Below, piece by piece: positions 53,130 to 60,148 of a DNA stretch of 64,000 bases. Positions within the stretch are counted from its first letter, which is position 1. The number at the start of each line of letters is the position of its first letter. The notes beneath the pieces are model-generated. The model saw only the letters and a list, made by a program, of their open reading frames with translations. It did no database searches and was not told the origin of the DNA. Origin of the DNA: Pseudomonas citronellolis (GTDB lineage Bacteria > Pseudomonadota > Gammaproteobacteria > Pseudomonadales > Pseudomonadaceae); the NCBI RefSeq assembly GCF_029335315.1, contig NZ_JARJLT010000172.1:1-64000 (forward strand), given 5' to 3'. The translations under genes and the position numbers were made by a program.

Positions 53130-53852
53130 ATGGAATGGCAGAGCGTTTCCCGCGTGCGGGTACTCGAGGAACTGCCCCTGGCGGGCGTCACGCGCTGCCT
53201 GCGCCTATTGCTGGAGAGCGACGAGGCCCCGGCGATCATTCCCGGGCAGTACTGCCTGCTCCAGAGCGACGAGCAGCCCGCCCGGGCGTTCACCTATGTG
53301 AGCCTGCCGGGGCGCGATCGTCGCTTCATCGTGGCCAGCAGCCAGCCGGGGCCGTCGCCGGGCGTGGGGCAGCGGCTGCGCTATCGCGGCCCGTTCGGAG
53401 CGGGCTGGCCGTTGCCGCTGGGCGCCTCGCGATTGCTGGTGTTCGCCTGCGACGGCGGCCTCCTGGCGGTGGCCGCGGCCCTCGACGAATTCGCCTGCTG
53501 GATGCCCTGGGTGCACCTTGACCTCGTCCACGATCCGGCGAGTCAGGCCTGCCTTCCCGAGGACTGCCGGCTCTGGCTGCAATCGCTGGGCTTGCTCGCC
53601 GCGACGAGGCGCGACACCTGCCCGCTGGAACGCCTGCGCGCCCAACTGGACGCCGCCCCGCCCGATCTGGTCTATTGCGCCGCGCCGACCGCGCTCGCCC
53701 AGCGCGCCGCGCGGATGTGCCTGTGGCACGGCGTTCCGGCGTACCGCATCTGGTTGCGCGACGAACGCTGCCTGCCCGCCGCCGGCACCGGGCCGACGCC
53801 GCTGTCGCCGGGGCCGGTGCTGCGCCTGGACCGCCTCCGCGAGTGCATTTGA
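53130..53852 (+). CDS. Ferredoxin-NADP reductase-fold oxidoreductase-like protein
   Basis: 240 aa from ATG at 53130 (GGAGG seven bases upstream). The flavin-binding barrel has PGQYCLLQSDEQPARAFTYVSLPG, and the NAD-binding half has LLVFACDGGLLAVAAALDEF and LVYCAAPTALAQRAARMCL. No iron-sulfur motif is visible. It resembles the reductase modules of Hyc/sulfite-reductase B-type proteins only at fold level, so the partner is unknown. It lies between two ANR boxes and upstream of a universal stress gene, so a role in anaerobic energy stress is likely. Confidence 0.65.
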   Translation: MEWQSVSRVRVLEELPLAGVTRCLRLLLESDEAPAIIPGQYCLLQSDEQPARAFTYVSLPGRDRRFIVASSQPGPSPGVGQRLRYRGPFGAGWPLPLGASRLLVFACDGGLLAVAAALDEFACWMPWVHLDLVHDPASQACLPEDCRLWLQSLGLLAATRRDTCPLERLRAQLDAAPPDLVYCAAPTALAQRAARMCLWHGVPAYRIWLRDERCLPAAGTGPTPLSPGPVLRLDRLRECI

Positions 53853-53862
53853 TCGGCATCAA
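53849..53862 (+). promoter_or_regulatory. ANR/FNR box upstream of the universal stress gene
   Basis: TTGATCGGCATCAA is an exact consensus match that overlaps the stop codon of the preceding gene. Its centre lies 73 bases before the usp start codon. ANR-dependent usp genes are well known in P. aeruginosa. Confidence 0.88.
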
Positions 53863-53928
53863 AGTGCGCCGCGGCGGAGCGGCTCAGGCTCAGTGCAGGA
53901 CGTCCACCCGCGCCGCGCCGGAGGCATC

Positions 53929-54825
53929 ATGAACGCCTATGCCCGTCTGCTCCTGATCTGCGATCCCGACCTGCATTATTCCCCCGCCATGGCCCGCGCC
54001 CAGGCCCTGGCCGGCTCGTCCGGCGCCCGCCTGCACATCGCGGTGCTGGGCGGGTTGCCGGTCGGGCTGGGTTTTCTCGACTACAACACGCGACAACGCG
54101 TACGCGATGAAATCCAGGAGCGCCAGCGTTCCTGGCTCGACGACCAGCTCGAACTGCTGCGCGGGCACGGCATCGACGCCAGCGCGGAAGCCATCTGGAG
54201 CGAGGAACCGCTGGACGACATCATCCGCCTGGTGAACACCCATCGCATCGATCTGCTGGTCAAGGACACCCACTACGAGCCCGCCCTGCGCCGCGCACTG
54301 GTCCACCCCCTGGACTGGCAGCTGCTGCGCCAGTGCCCGGTACCGCTGCACCTGGTCAGCCTCGCGACGCATCCCCTGCCGCGCAAGGTGGCGGCGGCGA
54401 TCGACCTGTCCCAGGATGCCCCCGAGGTGAACGCCCTGAACGAGCGGATCGTCGGGCTGGCCCAGCAGTTCGCGGAGCAATGCGACGCCGAGCTGCACCT
54501 GCTGCAGGCCTACGACGAGAGCGCGAGTTTCCTGGCCTATGCCGCCAGCCCCGTGGCCTGGACCCCGGAACTGGCCGACCTGGCCGAGGGACGCTCGCGC
54601 CAGCGCATGGAGCGCATCGCCGCGCATTTCGGCGTGGAGCCGGCCTGCCAGCACCGGATCAAGGGCCCGGCCACGCGCGTCATCGCCGAATTCGCCGCGC
54701 AGCAGCACATCGACGTGGTGGTCCTGGGCACGCTCTATCACACAGGGCTGGCCAAGATCATCGGCAGCACCACGGAACAGGCGCTGTACCGCGTCGACTC
54801 CAGCATCCTGGCCGTACGCCCGTGA
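53929..54825 (+). CDS. Universal stress protein with two tandem Usp domains
   Basis: 298 aa from ATG at 53929 (GGAGG six bases upstream). Usp domain 1 covers ~1-145 and domain 2 ~150-298. The second has the ATP-binding type end IDVVVLGTLYHTGLAKIIGSTTEQALYRVDSSILAV (GxxxxG/GS/T pattern). Such UspE-like proteins support anaerobic survival in P. aeruginosa. A perfect ANR box lies upstream. A small membrane protein gene follows after nine bases. Confidence 0.9.
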   Translation: MNAYARLLLICDPDLHYSPAMARAQALAGSSGARLHIAVLGGLPVGLGFLDYNTRQRVRDEIQERQRSWLDDQLELLRGHGIDASAEAIWSEEPLDDIIRLVNTHRIDLLVKDTHYEPALRRALVHPLDWQLLRQCPVPLHLVSLATHPLPRKVAAAIDLSQDAPEVNALNERIVGLAQQFAEQCDAELHLLQAYDESASFLAYAASPVAWTPELADLAEGRSRQRMERIAAHFGVEPACQHRIKGPATRVIAEFAAQQHIDVVVLGTLYHTGLAKIIGSTTEQALYRVDSSILAVRP

Positions 54826-54834
54826 GGCCGAGCC

Positions 54835-55074
54835 ATGAAAATAGTCGCGTACCTGTTCCTGTTCTTCTCCATCTGGGCGATCGCCTGCGTCGCCTGGATG
54901 GGGCTGCGCTATACGCCCGCCGGTGGTGACAGCCAGTACGTGTTTCTCTGGGATCGCTGGGAAAATCGCGTGTGCCTGGTTTCCATCGGCGAACCGTCAC
55001 GCGTCATCTGCGACCTTCGTTCGCTCTGGGTGGAATCGGCGCCCAGGGACGGGCCCACGGCCCGCAGGCCGTGA
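54835..55074 (+). CDS. Small single-TM protein downstream of usp
   Basis: 79 aa. One hydrophobic segment at residues ~4-24 (VAYLFLFFSIWAIACVAWMGL) is followed by a polar tail. No family recognised. Nine-base spacing from the usp stop codon suggests the same transcript, hence ANR control. The coding status is supported by the membrane segment and position only. Confidence 0.55.
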   Translation: MKIVAYLFLFFSIWAIACVAWMGLRYTPAGGDSQYVFLWDRWENRVCLVSIGEPSRVICDLRSLWVESAPRDGPTARRP

Positions 55075-55094
55075 CGGCGACCCGGAAGGCGCGC

Positions 55095-55292
55095 TCAGCC
55101 GGCGCGCCGCCGTTGCGGCTCGGCGCAGCCGGTGAGGGGAAGGTCCCTGGGTAACGGGTGGGGCGCCGCCAGGCGCTCGCGGAGCCGCGCGAGGAACTCG
55201 CGAGCCTGGCGCTCATCGGCGAAGGGAACCCGCCACTGGTCGAGTTGTACGTAGCAACGGCCATCGCTGGTGCAGAGCAGTTTCGTGCGCAT
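55095..55292 (-). CDS. 65-aa hypothetical protein downstream of the GNAT gene
   Basis: 65 aa from ATG at 55292, preceded by GGAGG and starting 14 bases after the acetyltransferase stop. The sequence (MRTKLLCTSDGRCYVQLDQW, then DERQAREFLARLRERL) suggests a short beta sheet plus helix. No known domain. Ribosome site and spacing argue for a real gene co-transcribed with the acetyltransferase. Confidence 0.55.
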   Translation of the reverse strand: MRTKLLCTSDGRCYVQLDQWRVPFADERQAREFLARLRERLAAPHPLPRDLPLTGCAEPQRRRAG

Positions 55293-55306
55293 GGGGCCTC
55301 CGCGCC

Positions 55307-55867
55307 TTACGACGCCGGCTGCAGTTGCAGGGTATGGATGGTCTGGGTCGGGTCCATCGGGTCCTGGCGACTGCTGAAGCCCAGGAACCGCGCCAGCTCG
55401 TGCATCGCGCTGTTGGCCGCGGCGTCTACCGAATACATCTGCCCAAATCCCTCGCGCCGGGCGGTTTCGATCAGGTGTCGCATCAGGGCCACCGCCAGCC
55501 CGCGATGGCGCCAGGCGTCGGCCACCGTCACCGCGCATTCGCACTGCTGGGGATCGAGCCCCCGGGCATAGCGGCTGACGCCAACCTCGACCAGCGCCCC
55601 GTCTTCATGCACCAGGGCGATATAGGCGACGCTGTCCTTGAAATCCACCGCCATCAGTTGGTTGAGCAGGGATGGGGTCGCTTCCTTCAGGGTGCAGAGA
55701 AAGCGGAAATGCCGCGCCTCGGGCGACAGCCGTGCGATGAAATCGGCCTCCCGCTGGCGGTCATCCGGACGCAGGGGACGGATCAGCACATGGCTGCCAT
55801 CGTTCAGGGCTTCGACCCAGTGTTCATCGGGATTTTCGCACGCTGCTTCATCGGGACGGATTGACAT
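55307..55867 (-). CDS. GNAT-family N-acetyltransferase under an ANR box
   Basis: 186 aa from ATG at 55867 with an AGGAGG six bases away. GNAT fold: LIRPLRPDDRQREADFIARLSPE at the start, motif A in CAVTVADAWRHRGLAVALMRHLIETA and motif B in MHELARFLGFSSRQDP. It resembles the acetyltransferase modules often found with Usp proteins and Pat-like protein acetylases. Substrate unknown. A perfect TTGAT-N4-ATCAA box is centred 80 bases upstream. Confidence 0.85.
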   Translation of the reverse strand: MSIRPDEAACENPDEHWVEALNDGSHVLIRPLRPDDRQREADFIARLSPEARHFRFLCTLKEATPSLLNQLMAVDFKDSVAYIALVHEDGALVEVGVSRYARGLDPQQCECAVTVADAWRHRGLAVALMRHLIETARREGFGQMYSVDAAANSAMHELARFLGFSSRQDPMDPTQTIHTLQLQPAS

Positions 55868-55940
55868 GAAAACCTCCTGGCGCAAGCCGGTAAGCGGGGA
55901 AACCGCTGCCTTACTTGTACGCCGGGAGGGCCCCCCGGAT

Positions 55941-55954
55941 TTGATCGCGATCAA
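55941..55954 (-). promoter_or_regulatory. ANR/FNR box upstream of the GNAT gene
   Basis: TTGATCGCGATCAA is a fully symmetric 14-bp FNR/ANR site between the Fnr-like gene (ending at 56027) and the acetyltransferase gene (starting at 55867). The centre-to-start-codon distance of 80 matches the two other boxes in this island. Confidence 0.88.
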
Positions 55955-56026
55955 ACCGCGGCCATCTGCCCGCGGCCGCCCGCCGACCGGCGTCCGCGCG
56001 CCCGGCCTGGCGGACCTGTCAGCAGG

Positions 56027-56752
56027 CTAGGCCTCGACGCCGCTCAAGCGGCACAGCGCCGCGCGATCCAGCAGGCGCACTTCACGGCCCTGGCACTCGA
56101 TCAGCCCGTTCTGCACGAAACGCGCGAACAGGCGACTGATGGTTTCCAGGGTAAGGTCGAGGTAGTTGCCGATGTCGCCGCGGGTCATCGGCAGCGAGAA
56201 CCGGTCCTGCTGCAGGCCCCGCTGCTGGTAGCGGACCGACAGGCCCAGCAGGAACTGCGCCAGGCGCTGTTCCGCCCGCTCGCGGTTGCAGCGGATGTGC
56301 TCGTGCTCGCCATGGATTCCCTGGCTGAGGATGTGCAGCAACTGATGGCGCAGGCCGGGGATGCGCCCGGAGAGATCCTCCAGTTGCTCCAGGTCGATGG
56401 CGCAGACCATGGAGGTTTCCAGGGCCAGGGCGAAGCCACGGAAGGTCGCCGCACCGATGGCATCCAGCCCGATGAGTTCGCCGGGCAGCACGAAACCGGT
56501 GACCTGTTGCTCGCCGTTGCTTTCCAGCAGGTAGGTCTTCAGCGCACCGGAGCGCAACGCGAATACCTGGCGCATGGCCTCGCCAGCGCGGAACAGATGG
56601 TCGCCCTTGTGCAGGGGGCGGTTGCGCCGGACGATGCGGTCGAGCTCCGCCACTTCGCTCTCGCTCAGGCTGGCGGGCAGGCACAGGCGACTCAGCGAGC
56701 AGGCATGGCAATTGATCTGAGGTAAGGGTGGTTTGCGCACGGAGTCTGTCAT
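56027..56752 (-). CDS. Fnr/Anr-type oxygen-sensing regulator (Anr paralogue)
   Basis: 241 aa Crp/Fnr family. Cysteines 15, 18 and 24 (NCHACSLSRLCLP) plus C117 (SMVCAIDLEQL) match the four ligands of the oxygen-labile [4Fe-4S] cluster of FNR/ANR. The cyclic-nucleotide-like barrel spans ~30-145. The C-terminal HTH has recognition helix LTLETISRLFARF with the E-x-x-S-R readout of TTGAT half-sites. It is clearly an Anr relative but diverges from canonical P. aeruginosa Anr, so it is probably a second copy. Four matching boxes lie within 3.1 kb downstream. Confidence 0.88.
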   Translation of the reverse strand: MTDSVRKPPLPQINCHACSLSRLCLPASLSESEVAELDRIVRRNRPLHKGDHLFRAGEAMRQVFALRSGALKTYLLESNGEQQVTGFVLPGELIGLDAIGAATFRGFALALETSMVCAIDLEQLEDLSGRIPGLRHQLLHILSQGIHGEHEHIRCNRERAEQRLAQFLLGLSVRYQQRGLQQDRFSLPMTRGDIGNYLDLTLETISRLFARFVQNGLIECQGREVRLLDRAALCRLSGVEA

Positions 56753-57027
56753 CGCCGATGCCCGGTCGGAAGACGGTCCAATAAGCTTAGCCGCCCCGCT
56801 TCGCGGCCACAGGGCTATCGATGGGTGGAGCGCGCATGCAGCCGCTCCCAGGCATGAGCACCCGCGCCCCGTCCCTCGCGCGCCGCGTCGGTTGGGGCGG
56901 CGGGCTTGCGGTCTCTCGGTGCTGTGGCACTGGCGCTGATTCCGGGCGCGAAGCCCAGGGTCCTCCTCCAGCAGGCGTGATGGGGCTGGCGAACGCCCTC
57001 ACTGGATGTGCGTTGCAGCCTTTGCGG

Positions 57028-57043
57028 CTGAACAAGTGTTCAG
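57028..57043. promoter_or_regulatory. 16-bp palindrome upstream of nitronate monooxygenase
   Basis: CTGAACA-AG-TGTTCAG is a perfect 7-2-7 inverted repeat, 92 bases before the start codon and next to a TATAAG that could be a -10 box. The shape is that of a TetR- or similar dimer operator, but no regulator gene adjoins it. The rest of the 382-base gap from 56753 shows no gene. Confidence 0.5.
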
Positions 57044-57134
57044 TTATAAGCATATTCCCGACGTCAAAGCACGCCCAGCGTATTGGGAACACCACGGCGT
57101 TCTTTTCCACGCTCTTCGCTGAACCGGAGTGTCC

Positions 57135-58133
57135 ATGCGTAACCAGTTGTTCAGAACCCGCATTACCGAGATGCTCGGTATCCGACATCCCATTCTTTGT
57201 GGCGGCATGGGCCCCAGCGTGTCGGACGCAGACTATGTCGCTGCAGTGGTCAACGCAGGCGGGATGGGATTTGTGGTTGCAGCCGGCTTCCCCGATCTGG
57301 ATGAGTTTCGCGAACAGCTTCGCCGCTGTCGCAGCCTCACCTCGGGAAAAGGGTTCGGGGTGAACCTCTACCTGTCAGGCCAGGCCAAGGTCGCTGAGCG
57401 CTTGCGGCAGCAGATGAGGATTCTTGCTGAAGAAGACGTGCTCTGTGTCGAGACATCGGGTGGAAGCCCGGAGCATGTTCTGCCGGCGCTGCAAGAAGCG
57501 GGTATCAAGGTTCTGCACAAGGTTCCCGCGGTTCGCTACGCGCGATCGGCTGCGCGTCTTGGCGTGGACGCGGTGATCGTCGTTGGCAACGACTGCGGCG
57601 GCCATCCAGGAACCTACGGCATCAGCAGCATGGTTCAAGCCGCCCATGCACCGAAAGAGGTCTCCATCCCGGTCGTTATCGGTGGCGGGATTGGCGCGGG
57701 GAGCCAACTGGCGGCGACACTGATGATGGGGGCCGATGCCATCCTGATGGGATCGCGGATGCTGGTATCCGAGGAACTGTGGATTCACCGCCAGTACAAG
57801 GAACGGCTGGTTCAGAGCGACGGCACAGAAAGCATCGTTGTGAAGACCGGCCTGCGCCAGCACCACAGGGTCCTGGACAACGACAGCGCCAAAGCTGTCG
57901 CAGCATTGGACGCGGCAGGAGCAAGCGATTTCGAAAGCTATCGCCCTCACGTCATGGGCGCGCTAACCACCCAAGCCTACAAGACAGGGGATAGCCGCCA
58001 AGGCATGCTCGATTACGGCCCATCGATCGTATTTGCCAACGCCGTGCAAAACGTGGAAGCCATTTTCGACTCGGTGCTCGATGATGCGCGCCATGCGATG
58101 CGGCACCTTGAGAATCTGAGCTGCAACGGGTGA
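57135..58133 (+). CDS. Nitronate monooxygenase family flavoprotein
   Basis: 332 aa from ATG at 57135 (GGAG five bases upstream; an alternative GTG at 57129 is too close to it). FMN-binding TIM barrel of the NMO/2-nitropropane dioxygenase family: GIRHPILCGGMGPSVSDADY, the catalytic-His region NDCGGHPGTYGISS, and phosphate loops IGGGIGAGSQLAA and MGADAILMGSRML. It oxidises alkyl nitronates; some relatives are NAD(P)H-quinone reductases or enoyl reductase-like, so the substrate is open. Less GC-rich than the nar region. Confidence 0.85.
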   Translation: MRNQLFRTRITEMLGIRHPILCGGMGPSVSDADYVAAVVNAGGMGFVVAAGFPDLDEFREQLRRCRSLTSGKGFGVNLYLSGQAKVAERLRQQMRILAEEDVLCVETSGGSPEHVLPALQEAGIKVLHKVPAVRYARSAARLGVDAVIVVGNDCGGHPGTYGISSMVQAAHAPKEVSIPVVIGGGIGAGSQLAATLMMGADAILMGSRMLVSEELWIHRQYKERLVQSDGTESIVVKTGLRQHHRVLDNDSAKAVAALDAAGASDFESYRPHVMGALTTQAYKTGDSRQGMLDYGPSIVFANAVQNVEAIFDSVLDDARHAMRHLENLSCNG

Positions 58134-58280
58134 TCGGAGCTCTGCCCGATCCGGGGTTCAGAGCGGCGAAGGCCTACGGCACCTGCCGGCCGATGGCGGC
58201 CTTTTGCCGAGGGCAGCAATCGGCCAGAGGCCGACATCCAATTGACGGAAACGCCGGCGGCTTCGAGTGTCGGGAGCTGC

Positions 58281-58703
58281 TCATTTTCGCAGGATGGGCT
58301 CGCCGGTGCGCGGGTTCGTCAAGGTGACGTTTTCCAGGGCCTTGATGAGCCACAATCCTTCATGGCGGGTCAGCACCGCCTGAATCAAGGTGTCCACGGA
58401 ATGCGGACCTGCGGGGTGCGCGCTGCCAACCGTTAGGCGGCTCCAGAAATGCAAAACGGCGACCCCGTCACCAATAGCGATCACATCGATCACCTCGTTT
58501 GCCAGGGTCGAGTCGCGGTAAATCGTCTGGTGAATCGGAGCGTGAAGCGCGATGATCTCATCAATGCCGCGCACCAGGTGTCCGAAACGATTTACGAACG
58601 TCGCGTCCTCGTGAAAGAGCGCACCAAGCGCCGTCATATCATGAGCGTTCCAAGCGGCTTGGAAGCCCTCGGCTGCTGCCTCGGGTCGTGTAATTTCGGT
58701 CAT
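58281..58703 (-). CDS. SnoaL-like (SgcJ/EcaC family) protein
   Basis: 140 aa from ATG at 58703; the open frame extends upstream without support. Cystatin-like alpha+beta fold of the NTF2/SnoaL superfamily: EGFQAAWNAHDMTALGALFHEDATFVNRFG at the start, GVAVLHFWSRLTV and IQAVLTRHEGLWLIKALENVTL in the sheet. Such proteins are often annotated SgcJ/EcaC oxidoreductase but the function is usually unknown. It is convergent with the nitronate monooxygenase; the 147 bases between hold no gene. Confidence 0.75.
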   Translation of the reverse strand: MTEITRPEAAAEGFQAAWNAHDMTALGALFHEDATFVNRFGHLVRGIDEIIALHAPIHQTIYRDSTLANEVIDVIAIGDGVAVLHFWSRLTVGSAHPAGPHSVDTLIQAVLTRHEGLWLIKALENVTLTNPRTGEPILRK

Positions 58704-59032
58704 ATCGCTTTTCACTTCTGTTTTATTGGTTCGACCGACTTCCTGATCTCGGAGCGCTCGAGGTGAGCTTCCAAACAGGTTTTTCCTAGTCGTTGCGACG
58801 TACGGCCAGGGCCTGTCGGTACTGAGTGAATGCATCATCGACTAGATCCTGCTTTGACCGTGCACTGACCTGGCCAAGGCGAAAGCCTAGCCAGACAATT
58901 CAACTCCACCAACTGCTGACTTTAAACGCGGCATGCCTCTGCTTCTTCGGCAGGATAACGTCCCTTCTGGGTCGCTTGCTGCCCCTGGTGAGAGTTGGCT
59001 TCCGCCCCATAGCCACCCTTCACAGATGCCTG
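58704..59032. other. Non-coding stretch at the edge of the low-GC island
   Basis: No gene I can support. Small frames on either strand here lack ribosome sites. The segment resembles the degenerate, GGCCGAT/GCCGAT-rich intergenic sequence seen in many pseudomonads, and similar words occur at 58195-58250. It ends in a terminator-like hairpin. Confidence 0.4.
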
Positions 59033-59065
59033 TAATCGGCCAAAAGCAGCCGATTAGTATTTTTT
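59033..59065 (+). terminator. Rho-independent terminator with no upstream gene
   Basis: TAATCGGC (59033-59040) pairs perfectly with GCCGATTA (59049-59056) around an eight-base loop and is followed by GTATTTTTT. It is a good plus-strand terminator, yet no plus-strand gene precedes it within 900 bases. It may end a small RNA or be a leftover from a lost gene. Confidence 0.6.
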
Positions 59066-59151
59066 CGTCAGTGAGGGCTTCGGACTGGCTGCGGTCATAC
59101 ATTGATGGTGGCCGTACGGCTGCTGCGGCGTAGACTCTTTACCGACTTTCT

Positions 59152-59925
59152 TCAATGACCTGGGTTGTGGGGCTTCAAAGGTTGGAGCCTCTTCAAGACA
59201 TCGTTCAGCTCCACACCAATGTTTACGGTCAAATGCTGAATACGATCATGCTCTTTTCGCATGAACTCGCGAGCGTTGGTTTTTTCAAACAACTCTCCTG
59301 CGTACCAGAACGACTCCAAGTACAGAATCCACTTATCTTCCCGCCTGCCGGTGGCATCCTCGTTCAGTTCTGAGCGGACGATGCTGCGATGCTTTGACGT
59401 GTTAGTCAGGGCATTAAGGTAGTTGTAGTCATCGCCAGCTGTGATCTCGCGGAACAATCTACAGAGCTTGTCGTACTCGGAATGCCCGGTATCGCGTTGC
59501 TGCTCTAGGAGCTTGAGGACTTTCTTGGCATAGATGTCTCGCTCCTTGAGGGAGCTGGGGAGCTTGTCCAGCGCAAGGGAGTAATAGAGCATGTGGGAAC
59601 AGGTATCCGCCACGGCATGCAGGCTCTGGACGAAGGCAGTGATATTCGCCCTGATCTTCAGCATCAGGTAACTAAACTCGTCGTAGTCCTCGTAGACACC
59701 CCACAAGCCTGTATCCTTCAGCTTGGACTCGATGTATTCACTCATCATGTCTAAGGCTGCATGGTAGTGATAGCGGCAGAACTCAGGTCTGTCCGTCATT
59801 GACCTTACGCTAGGGTGCGCCTTCTTCCACTGCGCAGCCCCAAATACCGCAGTGACCAGTTGCCTCGTCAATCCGATGTTCCATGTGGGGTTCTTCTTTT
59901 CTTCAGTTTCAGAATCAACGTCCAT
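59152..59925 (-). CDS. Uncharacterised helical protein, possibly HEPN-like
   Basis: 257 aa with a clear ribosome site (AGGGG) before ATG at 59925. Mostly alpha-helical and charged. NALTNTSKHRSIV at ~residues 183-195 has the Asn-x2-Lys-His-Arg look of some HEPN families, but I do not see a canonical R-x4-6-H pair, so the assignment is weak. Lower GC than the genome average. It is divergent from the metallo-beta-lactamase-fold gene with a 223-base shared promoter region, so it may belong to the same acquired unit. Confidence 0.6.
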   Translation of the reverse strand: MDVDSETEEKKNPTWNIGLTRQLVTAVFGAAQWKKAHPSVRSMTDRPEFCRYHYHAALDMMSEYIESKLKDTGLWGVYEDYDEFSYLMLKIRANITAFVQSLHAVADTCSHMLYYSLALDKLPSSLKERDIYAKKVLKLLEQQRDTGHSEYDKLCRLFREITAGDDYNYLNALTNTSKHRSIVRSELNEDATGRREDKWILYLESFWYAGELFEKTNAREFMRKEHDRIQHLTVNIGVELNDVLKRLQPLKPHNPGH

Positions 59926-60148
59926 TTTTCCCCTTATTAGCTTGGGAATTCTCTAAGTTTTTAGTGCGCGTACGTACCTTAGCTGTCGAGGGAAACTTTG
60001 CTCTGAAGGTCTGCAATGGGTCGTTAGCTCCGCCCCTATCGCGCCAGCAGCTTTCGACCAACTATAGGTCGGACGTGTGGCAAATTTGTCTACACTAGCT
60101 CAGTGGATTCTTGTATGGCCAGCGGACATGAAGTCTTAGGAGCGCATC

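Noticed and set aside
58887-59102. Short minus-strand frame across the terminator at 59033
   Set aside because: It crosses a strong hairpin, lacks a Shine-Dalgarno and looks like translation of a dispersed intergenic repeat.
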